From the NCBI GenBank assembly GCA_035610835.1, contig CM069457.1, positions 38,590,553 through 38,654,552 of the forward strand: a stretch of DNA of 64,000 bases, in the 5' to 3' direction. Under the pieces are notes generated by a model. It made no database searches. It saw only the letters and a list, made by a program, of their open reading frames with translations, and was not told the origin of the DNA. The position numbers and the translations under genes were made by a program. Shown in pieces: positions 12,228 to 23,049 of the stretch (its first letter is position 1; every line of letters begins with the position of its first letter). The DNA is from Ophiura sarsii. Lineage: Eukaryota > Echinodermata > Ophiuroidea > Amphilepidida > Ophiuridae.

Positions 12228-12326
12228 GTATTTGTTTGATATATCTATCTCTGCTCCGGCTTTGATAAGCAACTTGCAAATCTCTGTGTTTCCCTTTTCA
12301 CACGCTGCAAACAGCGGGGTCTCACC
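12228..12326 (-). CDS. Ankyrin-repeat gene, exon 2
   Basis: The 99-base exon follows GTTTGCAG and ends before GTAAGTA. It is phase 0-0 and encodes exactly one 33-residue ankyrin repeat: GETPLFAACEKGNTEICKLL, then IKAGAEIDISNKY. The TPLxxAxxxGxxxIxxLLxxAGAxxD pattern is clear. One repeat per exon with phase-0 borders allows repeat number to change without frame loss. Ankyrin repeats bind proteins; the partner here is unknown. Confidence 0.88.
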
Positions 12327-12566
12327 CTGCAAACAAACAAATCCCGACATAAGTCGGTTAAGACAATTATTGTTGTCGTTATACATGATAATTGAGCGGT
12401 GTATTTAATCATATAATTGAAAATACAATTCAATAGTCCTGCCTTTAACATGAACACGCACGTACGCAACCAGGGCGTAGCGGAGAAGTTGTGATTGGAG
12501 GGTCACAGCATGCAGGCTCGGATCCAGACAATTCTAATATAATTAAATATTTTGTATATGTTTCAT

Positions 12567-12824
12567 CAATTGAGGACCCTAGATCTAAAAGGGGTTAAGT
12601 CACATTGAGAAAAATGGCAAAAACTGGGTTTCATTGTGTCCATGTGTGGACTTGACCCACTCGGGTTTTCCCTCGAATGGACTCTTACATAGCTTTACCA
12701 CATGACTTAACTGTAACATTTGAACAGAGGGTGCAGAGATCCTCCTTGTAGCAGAAACTGATACTTAACTACAATTTCACAAGATTGTGACTTAACCCCC
12801 TTTTAGATCTAGGGTCCTCAATTG
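12567..12824. mobile_element. MITE in ankyrin-gene intron 1
   Basis: A 258-bp element with near-perfect ~37-bp terminal inverted repeats: CAATTGAGGACCCTAGATCT at the left and AGATCTAGGGTCCTCAATTG at the right, extending inward through AAAAGGGGTTAAGTCAC and its inverse. It has no coding capacity and lies between ankyrin exons 1 and 2. Confidence 0.85.
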
Positions 12825-13533
12825 TTTGACGTATTTTTGTGATATTTCGATCAAATTTGGGCACGCCATATTAATTATAATTCAGTATAAAATCAGGTGT
12901 TTTATTCAATCCCGTCACTCTTTTTTTTCTCTCAATCTGGCATCTGATATAAAGACTTGCGATACGAGCCTTATCGTTAATGGGTATTAAAAGACTAATT
13001 ACGAATTACAGCATTTGTCTTTATCTCTTTCTTCTCCGCACGGTCGGGCGGTGTAGATCTATGTGTCGATACGTTGGTATGATTTCTTGTTGTTGGTCGA
13101 TTTACTGTTCACGTGCAAGATCTCAAACTTTCACCTCTAAACAAAGATTACATGAACCTGATTGACGCATATTCGTGGTTCGTGTTGGATTTGCTTTACA
13201 ATTTACAATTATATAAACTGCTCAATCACAAAATGTTCAAATATCTCGGGGATGTTCATTCAGTGGTATATACCAATGACAAGCTGACGTGTTCATCTTT
13301 ACAATGGTACCAGATTTGAAGCAATCCCATGTTCTAGTGCTCAGCCTCTTGCTTGAGAACATTGGTAGGTCGTTATCTGAATGTGCCAAAATCCACGCTA
13401 GTTTGTGCTCAAAAGTCAATAGAGCAACACTCTACACTAATATACTGGTCAATGCAACACTTCGTTGGTCATCTGCGACGCAACAAAGTATGAATATGTT
13501 TGTATTACAATTTCGTAAGTAAGTAGTACTTAC

Positions 13534-13638
13534 AAATATTCTATCTCGAAAGTTTACATCTGCACCTCCATCTATTAGGTCCCGCACAAGTTTTTCATCC
13601 CCAACTTCTGCTGCGTCAAATAATTCAGAGCCTGACAT
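13534..13638 (-). CDS. Ankyrin-repeat gene, exon 1 with start codon
   Basis: The ATG at 13638 opens MSGSELFDAAEVGDEKLVRD, then LIDGGADVNFRDRIF, and the frame ends at GTAAGTAC. This is an N-terminal ankyrin repeat (LFDAAExGDxxLVRxLIxxGADVN). Splicing to exon 2 (phase 0) gives a continuous repeat register. A likely acceptor (TTTCCCCAG) upstream would start the exon at 13719, giving a short 5' leader, and stop codons precede the ATG. There is no signal peptide. Sequence past the donor is intronic although the frame stays open to 13432. Confidence 0.82.
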
Positions 13639-14030
13639 GATTATTTAGAAGTACAACCTGCACGACTGTTAAGTGATCCAATCAATGCGGTGTTGTCGAG
13701 TAGGTGTGAATTTATCAACCTGGGGAAATACATATAACAAATATGCGATCAGTGACATAGTATTACAAAATAACCCATTATGTTTTGAACAACCAAATCA
13801 TATTTAGAAAAGTATTAGAAGTTACTAAAAATATAATTAACGTTGTTATTTGATGATCAATATTTATGACAACTGATATATTTGTCGCCTCAGAGAAAAA
13901 GATTACCCAGATTAGAATGAGTAAAGCAAGGCAATTATCAGTAAAAACAACAGAGGCAGTAGTGGTAGCAGAGACAGGTGCATCAAAAGCAGTAGTAAGC
14001 CGGTTAAGTCTTAGCCGTTTTTAAAGGTAC

Positions 14031-15043
14031 AGTGCAACAGGTTATAAACACTCCACATTTTCCATTATCATAACTTCCAAATGGAGCAATCGGCGAAAAT
14101 GCAAGAATAAGGCATGGGAACTTCCGTGGCATATAAAGTGTTACACATGCAATAAGACAGTCAAGAGTTTACAGGGGATGGAAAACCAGTTGAAAATAGT
14201 ATCAAAAATCTACTGTTTTGCCTCAAAATTGAAAACCAGTTGTCTGTTTGCCTTAATTCCATTTTTCATTTCCCCTTGAAATATTGCATAGAATGCATTC
14301 CAGTGAACATATTTTCCCTCAAGTAGGAAAGCCCCATTTTAAATGGCATACTTTGGTAGAAATACATGCATTTCTAAGAAAAATAATATTGTCACTTTCT
14401 CTCAAATTTTGTTATTTGTTGTTGTTGTAATATCTAGTTTCATTTTTGTGCAATGCATTTATTTTTACCGTAAATTGAAGAATCAATAGGCCTTTCAAAC
14501 TGTAGTTTTTGCCCCATAACCAACATATAAAAAGAAGACAACTGAAAACCCTCTTGTACACTTTTAGGTAGAGGGCTTAATGCCAGTACTGTCTATGTCC
14601 AAATATGGTGTGTTGAGAAAAATACGTTAACAAGTTTGATCGTGTCTAAAATAAAGGGCATTTCACTTTTGACTTTCCTTGTGCGCCCTCTATTTTGAAA
14701 TATTGGGCATAGAAACTGTTGGCAGAGAAAGTATATCCATGTACGAGTATATGCTTAATAGTGGACATAACTCATTTAACTCCAAATTAATTATAGACAG
14801 TTATGGTTCTAAGCCCTCGGTATCATGTTCGGCCACAGTCTGAAGAAATTATTGAACAATATTAAAAAGCATTTAAATGAGAGGGCCAAAATGACTTTTT
14901 TGAATATTTCAACTTAAAACAGTATGTAAATTAGATGCAAATTCGAAATATCTTTAAAACCACCACAAACTGGTAGATGCTACATATTTTTAAACTGAAA
15001 TATTAACATATGTATTTTCGGAGGGTCTATAGCCTGTTGCACT
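14031..15043. mobile_element. TIR element of ~1.0 kb
   Basis: AGTGCAACAGGTTATA at 14031 is matched by the inverted TATAGCCTGTTGCACT ending at 15043, with further weaker pairing inside. No ORF is recognisable. It sits at the edge of a trinucleotide-repeat tract (AGC/AGT-rich on both sides), suggesting insertion into that tract. No clear target duplication was found. Confidence 0.6.
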
Positions 15044-15049
15044 ATAACA

Positions 15050-15420
15050 GTAGTATTAGCATGTAGCAGCAGCAGTCGCTGTAGTATCAGTCGCAATGGC
15101 AGTAGTAGCAGCAGCAGAGGCTGTAGTAGAGGTATAGCTGCAACCGTGGCATAAAAATAAGTAGTAAGCAGAAAACAGCAGTAGCAGTAGCCCGTTAACC
15201 GTTTTTAGCAGGAGTAGCAGAAGTAGAGTGGTAGCAGTGTAATAGTGACAGCAGCAGTTGCAGCAGCAGTACAGAAGTGGTAGCAGTAACAGTAGCAGTA
15301 GCAGACGCAGTGCAATATAGTGGTAGCAGTAGCAATAACCATGCAATATGCAATAACAGTAACCGGAGCCAACAGTGGTAGCAAAACAAATAGTAGTCGT
15401 AGTAGTATATGTAGCATTAG
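15050..15420. repeat. Imperfect AGC/AGT trinucleotide repeat
   Basis: The stretch is dominated by AGCAGCAGT, AGTAGCAG and related triplets. Every frame reads through it on at least one strand, giving low-complexity open frames on the minus strand that are not credible proteins. Confidence 0.85.
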
Positions 15421-15498
15421 GGAAAATAAAATTGATAACAATATCTATGAAGCTAGCAATAATTTGTTTCACCTGCCTCAATTCTGAATCCAACTTAC

Positions 15499-15545
15499 CT
15501 TCTTCAACAGGTTTTAATAAATAGCTTGATAAAGGTATCCATGAC
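15499..15545 (-). other. Possible 5' non-coding exon of the ankyrin gene
   Basis: On the minus strand CCTGTTGAAGAAG is followed by GTAAGTTGG, a strong donor. It lies 1.8 kb upstream of the acceptor that would precede ankyrin exon 1. The sequence is AT-rich and no promoter motif is identified. The exon's 5' limit is a guess; this is inference from one splice signal. Confidence 0.3.
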
Positions 15546-16088
15546 TAATTGCCATTGTTGTGGTGAGTATTTGAAGTTTAAGAAACAACGAATTAGTCAA
15601 CAATATTTATTGCCACGTATTCATGGCGTTACATTTCATGGTACATGTATATGGAACGACAAGTGATATCGTTATTTCAGGTTCACGGTCACTGTCGATT
15701 GTACGTGACAGTTAACTTTGATTATACATGTATGCTTGTGATGCAAATCATGAATAAAAGAAATAATACCATGGATCAATGCACACTGTAATTCACTAAC
15801 GGTGTCATAGAGAGTTACCGAGGCGGAACAACTTCATGGAGAATGATATTGCGAAATTGTACGATTTTATTTAAATTACTAAACTTACTTCTTCAGTCAT
15901 TATTAATCATTATATAATAATTAGCCATTATTATTATTATTTAGAAGAGAATATGTTGAGTTATATATAAGCATTGATCAGCTGTTTATAGCGAACATAG
16001 AATTAACCTTCTGAACCTTCTGAAGATTTAGTCAGCAGGGCAGTATTTAATCCGCAAATCGCTAACTTGTGTGTGCGCGGCATGCTAG

Positions 16089-19032
16089 GGACCGTTCATT
16101 ATTTATGTTGGAGGGCGGGTTGGGTAAAATATAGGGGGGGGGGGCATGTAACTTTCATATGTTGAAATAGGGGGGGGGGGGGTTATGTAACTTTTTATTC
16201 TTAAATAGGGGGGTTGTGTAACCCTTTTTTTAACTATAAAGATGGCGGTGATTGGGGTGATTTTAGATGCTATTTGGCTAGTATAATGTAATTTCCAGTT
16301 TCCCATTTCCCTACCGACCCAACTTTTCAGTTTTACCAAAACTTTCATTATTTTGTGCAAAATTACATTTTCTGACAAACTTGAATAAAAATCAAAACTT
16401 ATAGTGGCTCAAAATACCAGGCATATATTCCTGTTGATTTTAAGGGATTTTTATGGCAGTGGTGTTATGGTATATGGTTGATAATGAAATTGTTTGCATT
16501 ACCTACTCAGATTTCAGATGTAATTGGCGATGCAATATTTCAGACAGATTTGTTGACATTTTCAATAACACATCTACAAATGCTTCCTTAATTGTTTTTC
16601 AAAGTGTTTATTAAGGTGTAATATTATACAAAGTTAAAGTGTTAATTAAGGTGTAATATATACAAATCAATAGGTAGTTAGTAGTTAACACCCCTTTCAG
16701 ATGCAATAATGAAATTGAGTGCAATAATGAATCATGAATAATGAAATAGACACCTACCCACTCTTTTAAAAATATGAAACGGGAAACTGGGTATACCCAT
16801 TAGCCTTTTGGAGTGTAAATGCCATTTTTTTCTGCGCTTCGCGCACATTTTCTCACGACCTATCAACTTCAAAACATGTACTTATGATGAGACGACTTCC
16901 GGACAGCAAATCTTTTTTGTGCACGCCCTGCTCGGACGATCTGTTGAAAAAACACCTATATAATCATCAACGGTTGAAAATATTAGAGCCATGGGGTACA
17001 AAAACATGTTAATTAGCCTAGGCCTATGTTCCAAAATCCAACAATTATATGATTAAAGACGGTAATTTCTTGCATGCTTTTCACCTTGTCTCACTCTCAG
17101 CTCTGCACCTAAGCTCACAAAAGTAGAATGTTTCATACGTTTTTGTCAGGATGTTCTAACGTTTTTCGGGTTATAAAGACTCAAAAAACCACCCAAAAAT
17201 GTACATATGACATATTTTCCGACTCGCTACGCTCGCAATGTAGTTAGTATAATTTCACACAATCAAAAGATCAAGAGAGGGTATCATTAAATTATTGGCC
17301 GTTCAGAGGGCACAAACAGAACTTACCAAGGAATCCATGGACAAAAGAAAAAGACAGCCCCTAAGATATGTGACGAGCAGGGGTAGCACTGGCTCAAAAA
17401 TGTGAGGAGTCCCATTTGCATTTTTCAGGACCCTTTAAGGACTGCAAAAACTAAATTTAAGGGGTCCCCCAGAAATATAAGGGGTCCTGAAGTTTGAGCC
17501 TTTGAAAATGGTCAACAATTTTTTTTAGAGACAAACAGTCGCTAACACAGATACGCACACTAGCGTAAGATCACGTAACTCATATACCTATGTCGTGTCC
17601 ATGTTAATCAGTAGAAGATACTTATGTTTTGGAAATCGCTTGAAACTTTTGCGGAAGCAATTCGGAAGCGATTTAGTGTGTTTAACAACTTTTAAGCATA
17701 CAGGATTTGCATTGTATTTATCTTTTACGGACATTAATAAATTTAAAATGTAGGCACAGGATGGAGATTTCTTTTTTTTCTTTTTTTTTTTAATCTTTTA
17801 TTGTTTGTTACTATCATTTTACATGGTTTCATCATGTTTACATTTCATAATATTGATACATGTATAACACATTTTCATATGCTTTTCAGCATGTTTACAT
17901 TGCATATCAATTTACTTTCCAGCATTTTTATATGCTTTTCGGCATGTTTACATTCGTAATTTTCACATTTCATGTCAAAATATATATTTTTCACATTTCA
18001 TTGTTCATGCCTACAAATACATATGCTTTTCACATTTTCATATGCTTTTCAGCATGTTTTCCTTGCATATCATGTATAGCACAATTTCATATGCTTTTCA
18101 AGCATGTTTCCATTGCATATCATTACATGTTAACACATTTTCATATGCTTTTCAGCCTTTTTACATTTTCATGTTTACATGTTTACATTCATGTTCACAT
18201 GTTTACATATCAGCATTTTTACATGTTCATGTTTACATTTTTCACATTTCACATGTTTACATTACTTGCCTGTCATATGCTTTTCAGTATGATTACATTG
18301 CCTATCATGTATAGCACATTTTCATATGCTTTTCAGCATGTTTGTATATGCTTTTCATTCACATAATTTTCATAGTTTCAATCGCATGTATAACACATTT
18401 TCATATGCTTTTCAGGTTTACATTGCATACCATTACATAACACATGGAGATTGACAATTTTCAGAACAGAATGTCTTAAGGTTTCCACGTCCATACATCG
18501 TCAGATGTAAGGGCAGGGATAGCACTGGATCAAAAATGTGAGAGGTCCCATGAATTTTTTCAGGATCCCGTAGAACTCCAAAAAACAAATTTAAGGGGTC
18601 CACCAAGAAATTGAGGGGTCCTGAAGTTTGGGTATTTGAAAATTTGACTTTTTTTACGGACAGTTCTAATAAATTTATATTGTGAGCAAAGGATGGATAT
18701 GTAATTTACCGAATATTTTAAGGTTTCCATTTCCGTTAGTGAAGTTCAATATGTAAACTTACGCGTCCATTATCGTCCAACAAGAAAATAAGGGGTCTTA
18801 GGACGCGAGGACGCGCAAGAACGCGAGCCCTGGTGACGAGTTGATTTTTTTGGTGGGGGGGGGGGGGGGGGGGGGGCTGTGTAAAAAGCTACTGGTTAGC
18901 AGGGGGGGGGGGGGTCATGTAATGTTCAGTTTCAGCTGTGGGGGGGGGGGGGGGGAGGTAGGTAATTTTGACATACGAGTCTCAAATTTGTCCCCCCCCC
19001 CCCCCCCCTCCACCATAAATAATGAACGGTCC
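16089..19032. mobile_element. 2.9-kb TIR element inserted in a LINE
   Basis: GGACCGTTCATTATTTATG at 16089 recurs inverted and ends at 19032; a GTGGAGGG-type G-rich block follows inside at both ends, with several poly-G or poly-C runs. The flanks carry CTAG (16085-16088 and 19034-19037), a possible target duplication offset by one base. The interior holds a minisatellite at 17850-18450 and two direct repeats (17377-17510, 18513-18635), but no recognisable transposase. LINE-like sequence on both outer flanks suggests it landed in an older LINE. Confidence 0.7.
17377..18635. repeat. Direct repeats bracketing a minisatellite
   Basis: A ~130-bp block beginning GTAGCACTGGCTCAAAAATG, with AAATTTAAGGGGTCC and GGGGTCCTGAAGTTTG, occurs at 17385-17510 and again at 18513-18635. 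Between them, about 17850-18450, units containing TTTTCATATGCTTTTCAGCA and TGTTTACATTGCATATCA recur with irregular spacing. The long Phe/His/Tyr-rich open frame at 17860-18366 is a reading of this repeat. Confidence 0.75.
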
Positions 19033-19036
19033 TCTA

Positions 19037-19215
19037 GTTTGTGTTGTGGAGAAGTCTTTGCGTGAAGGTGTCGTATGATGGGGCTAAGGTCGTCTCGTCT
19101 GTCAAGTCGTTCCATCCTTTAATCGTCCTGGGGAAGAAGGAGTATTTGTCGATGTCCTTTTTGCGTACGGGATTTCTGCTTTACCTTGCTGTCGGGCTTG
19201 CTGCATACGTAAATA
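19037..19215 (-). mobile_element. LINE ORF2 C-terminal fragment
   Basis: The minus strand encodes QQGKAEIPYAKKDIDKYSFF followed by PRTIKGWNDLTDE and a Phe/Arg/Leu-containing end, the FFPRTIxxWNxL signature of LINE ORF2 C-termini. The likely 3' non-coding remainder (CCCTGCTGACTAAATCTTCA on the minus strand) lies at about 15990-16088 across the 2.9-kb element. Confidence 0.65.
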
Positions 19216-19867
19216 GTAAGTGTCGGTTACAAAATTAAATCAATACGATTGTTTAGTGAGGGATTGTTCCAGAAGTTTAAAAATTGATAAAAAACGCAAA
19301 AATTGAAAAAAATACTGCATACTTATCTGATTTGAGGTGTATTTTTTGGTGTTTTTTTTGTTGCTTTAAGATGTGTAATAGTATTTATCTTATTTTGTTC
19401 CAAGTGTATGTCTAGTTTGGACAAAAATAGTGACATTTACCAAAAATGTACGAAAATACATATTAACAATTTCCAAAAAAAAAAAAAATAATGTTAAATA
19501 ATGTACAAACTTTAATAGTTTAAGATACATGAATTATACGATCTTCGAACCCCCAATTTTCATCAATTATATGACCCCTCAAACCAGTGTTTCCCCCTCC
19601 CCCCCTCCAAAAAAAAATCCATCATAATTACATGATTCCAAAGAAATCACTAAAAATAAGACACTGCTTAATTGTATATTTTGGACATTCTTAATTAGAG
19701 CATCACACGAAAATTACGTAGTAAATATACATAAACCTATAAACCAAATCATTCAAAATTCATTTCACTAACGTGGAGATCAGCTAAAGTGAAAGACATC
19801 ATCATCAATTTGACGCTACTCGTGTCTTTCATTTTTTAGGGACACGAGGCGTTGTGTCTATTGTTAT

Positions 19868-20262
19868 TTTAGTGCCTTCACACGCCGCTGCCACTCAGTT
19901 CGGTTTTGGGCGGCATCAACGGCCGCATTAGGTTGTAAGCCTATGGCGCTTAAGTCCTTTTGGACTGCGTTTGATATGTACGGCGTAGTGCGCCACCGAG
20001 GCGGTACGGTTCAGTTGCCTGGTTTTGGGGGTGCAGGAACACGGCGAGTGGCAGTTCTGGTCTCCGGAGGGCATGGCCCACCAGACGAAGTCTATTACGG
20101 GTCAGTGTCAGAGTCGCGGGCTCAATCAGTGCGCGGGCATACAGGTTGTCATTTGAGAGCCGCCCCGGGTAGTGCACGCCAAGACAGTAGCGCATCAGGG
20201 CACGATGAGATGCATCAATGCGACTGCCCAATGTTTCTGTAATTGCCAAAGCTTTCTCACTT
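19868..20262 (-). mobile_element. RTE-like LINE, C-terminal part (split copy)
   Basis: The minus strand encodes AITETLGSRIDASHRALMRY, then LGVHYPGRLSNDNLYARAL and an RLRLVGHALRRPE motif. After a single-base frameshift near 19965 it ends DLSAIGLQPNAAVDAAQNRT plus EWQRRVKAL. This is the standard C-terminus of RTE-type elements. It continues the RT encoded at 27480-28700; the 7.2 kb between is an inserted LINE nest. Dead copy. Confidence 0.8.
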
Positions 20263-21772
20263 CAGTTCCCTCACCAATGCATTCTCTCTTCTTATCTCCA
20301 ACTGATGGTGAGGAAGTCGTTGATATTTGTTCCTCATTCAAAACTGGTACTAGCAGTGGTTTCGATGACATTAAACCACACATTGTGAAGACCATTATTA
20401 ATCATATTAAAAAGCCATTATCTCATATTATAAATTTGTCCATCAGTTCAGGTATTGTACCGGATGAACTTAAAGTTGCACGTGTAGTTCCCATTCACAA
20501 ATCGGGTGATGCTACGTTATGTAATAATTATCGTCCTATTTCAGTTTTACCCGTGTTTTCTAAAATTTATGAAAAGATCATTCATAAAAGATTATATGAT
20601 TTTCTTGAATGTCATAATTTGCTTCATAACTGTCAATTTGGATTCAGAAAAAAACTCTCTTCTTAGATGGCACTCCTTAACACATATGATAAGATCGCTG
20701 CAGACCTTGATAAAGGGTTACATACAATGGGAATCTTCCTGGACCTCTCGAAGGCCTTCGACACCGTTGATCATGACATTCTTCTTGCAAAACTTCACCA
20801 TTATGGTGTCAGAGGATGTGCCTTCGAGTGGTTCAAGAGTTAACTTTCTCATAGATCTCAGTACGTTTGCTTCAATAATCATAAGTCTTCATATCGTAAT
20901 TTATATTGTGGTGTGCCACAGGGGTCAATCTTAGGTCCTTTACTTTTTATTATATTCTTAAATGACATTGCCTTCTCCAGTGATAAACTTACTTTTGTAA
21001 CTTACGCAGACGATACTAATGTTATCGTATCACATGCTAACCTTCCTGATTTAATTACTACTGTTAACCGGGAATTAGATCATATGTCATTATGGTTTAA
21101 AGCCAATAAGTTGTCGTTGAATATAGATAAAACCAATTATATCATTTTTAAAAACAGACACAGTAATCGTGTGTACAATGATTTGAATATTTGTATTGAT
21201 GGAACTGAAATATCTACGGTTTCATATAAAAAGGTTTCTTGGTGTACTGCTAGATGATTCGCTAACCTGGTCAAAGCATACTTCAAATGTTGTTAATATT
21301 TTGTCCAAGTATTGTGGCATTATGTATCGCCTTAAAGATATTCTCCCCTCCAAAACATTATTTTCATTATACAATACTCTTGTGTTTCCCCACTTATCTT
21401 ATTGTAATTTGATTTGGGCTGATTCAAATAACACCAATCTCCACCAAATCCACCTTAAACAAAGACGAATAATGAGACTATGCTCGAATTCTCACTGGCT
21501 TGAGCATACCCCGCCCTTATTCAAGACGTTTAATACCCTGACAATTTATGATATTCACAAGCTGACTCTGTGTTTATTTATGTATAATCACGCATTCAAC
21601 AATCTTCCCGATACCTTTGCCGATTATTTCATTAAAAATAAATCAATTCATAGCTACCCAACACGTATTTCTTCATTATATCGTCCCTTTAATTTTAACT
21701 ATGATTTAGCTAGACATACGATTAGTAGACAAGGCCCTCTGATATGGAATTCAGTGAATAGCGAGATTAAAA
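20263..21772 (+). mobile_element. CR1/Jockey-like LINE, 5' part of a copy split by an L1-like element
   Basis: It encodes the RT linker (SSGFDDIKPHIVK, NYRPISVLPVFSKIYEKII), then palm motifs [32 protein letters not shown] and TYADDTNV, then the C-terminal region ending NSVNSEIK. The copy is 5'-truncated and broken by a frameshift near 20660, an in-frame TAA near 20840 and a frameshift near 21230. Its coding sequence stops at 21772 and resumes at 27081 with NAKSPYVFKRKFKLYLLSYY; its 3' UTR ends in AATAAACTGAAACT at about 27479. Confidence 0.85.
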
Positions 21773-21909
21773 GTGGCTTCCGGTATGCCGTAGAAGCAAG
21801 ACCAGCGGGCGACAGCGCTGAAGAAAAATTATGTTTTTTGCCTGAAATATAATTTATTTTAAACTATCATTTGCTGTATCCACTAAGATGAACTGTAAGT
21901 CGATGTAGT

Positions 21910-22746
21910 ATGCCAAGAAATAAACACAGGAAAGTCGGAAAGAAATTTAAACGACAAGGAAGTGACGAGCCTGACGACGAGACTGCCGAATTTGGTAATC
22001 CAGCCGAATTCGGAAACCTCGACACGGAGATGGCTACTGCACAGCAGGTTGCGGACATATTCAAAAGACTTGACAAATTAGACATATTGGATACAATTAA
22101 TAAACGTCTAATCGACATGGAAAAAGAACTTACGTCTGTAAAAGTTAGGGTTGGAGATCTAGAAAAAGCAAATAACTTTTCTAGTGCTCAAATAGAGACC
22201 CTGGAACAAAAGAAAGCCGATAAAACTGCACTTGAAAAACTTGAAGCTCAGGTAGAGGATCTCGCAAATAGATCTAGGAGAAACAATCTTGTTTTTCTAA
22301 ATGTGCCAGAGAATAAGGAGGCTGAACATAATGGAAACTGTTCTGAGCTAATTAAAACCATAGTTGCCGAAAACCTTAAAATCAATGCTGACGGTTTTAT
22401 TTTAGACCGTGTGCACAGAACACCAACACAAATGCCGAATGTCCCCAGAGAAAAGCCAAGGCCTATACATGTAGCGTTTCATTACTACAGTGACCGGCAA
22501 TCTGTTCTCCGGGCTGCAAAGAACCTAAAGACTAATCCCTATCCAGCAGCAGATGCAAGGTTCAAGTTAGTCATCATAGAGGATGTAACACCTAAACTTC
22601 AAGCTGAAAGGGCTAAACTCTGGAAGCATCGAAAGACACTCCTGCGAGAAAATCCAGGAAGAAGAGTGTACATCAACTATCCTGCAAGTATGAAGATCAT
22701 CGAGCCGGGTGGAGCAGTGTGGCATATGGGAGAGAAAGACTTGTAA
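21910..22746 (+). CDS. L1-like ORF1 protein
   Basis: Intact 278 codons. Residues ~1-40 are basic then acidic; ~40-115 have heptad character and charged residues typical of the ORF1 coiled coil that makes trimers. Next comes NRSRRNNLVFLNVPENKE, the entry into the RRM-like domain, and DRVHRTPTQ. A C-terminal domain has PRPIHVAFHYYSDRQSVLRA and a basic segment with ERAKLWKHRKTLL. L1 ORF1 proteins coat element RNA and act as nucleic-acid chaperones. ORF2 follows after 300 bases. No break is seen. Confidence 0.88.
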   Translation: MPRNKHRKVGKKFKRQGSDEPDDETAEFGNPAEFGNLDTEMATAQQVADIFKRLDKLDILDTINKRLIDMEKELTSVKVRVGDLEKANNFSSAQIETLEQKKADKTALEKLEAQVEDLANRSRRNNLVFLNVPENKEAEHNGNCSELIKTIVAENLKINADGFILDRVHRTPTQMPNVPREKPRPIHVAFHYYSDRQSVLRAAKNLKTNPYPAADARFKLVIIEDVTPKLQAERAKLWKHRKTLLRENPGRRVYINYPASMKIIEPGGAVWHMGEKDL

Positions 22747-23049
22747 ACAAGTGGAGCAGTATGGCGTATGGAAGAGAAAGACTTGTAAACTATAAACTTT
22801 AACTTTATTATGTTATTGCTTCAGATTCAGCGCTGTCGGAAGCTGTTGAAGAATACGGTTTGAAAAGAAAACAAATCGTATCGCAGGTATTTTTTTGCCA
22901 TCTTCAAGCCTGCACCCTTTTTATTTAGGTTATATTGTTGTGTGTTTATTTTTTGACAATGTTGTTTAAATGTGTGTGTTTGCCAGTAAATTCTAGTGCA
23001 AATTGTTTAAGAAAATACTTTGGTCATGGAAAATTAGGCCTCCCCCCAG

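Noticed and set aside
15056..15493. 145-codon Leu/Thr/Cys-rich open frame on the minus strand
   Set aside because: Low-complexity translation of an AGC/AGT trinucleotide tract.
17860..18366. 168-codon Phe/His/Tyr-rich open frame
   Set aside because: It reads across a minisatellite of TTTTCATATGCTTTTCAGCA-type units inside a mobile element.
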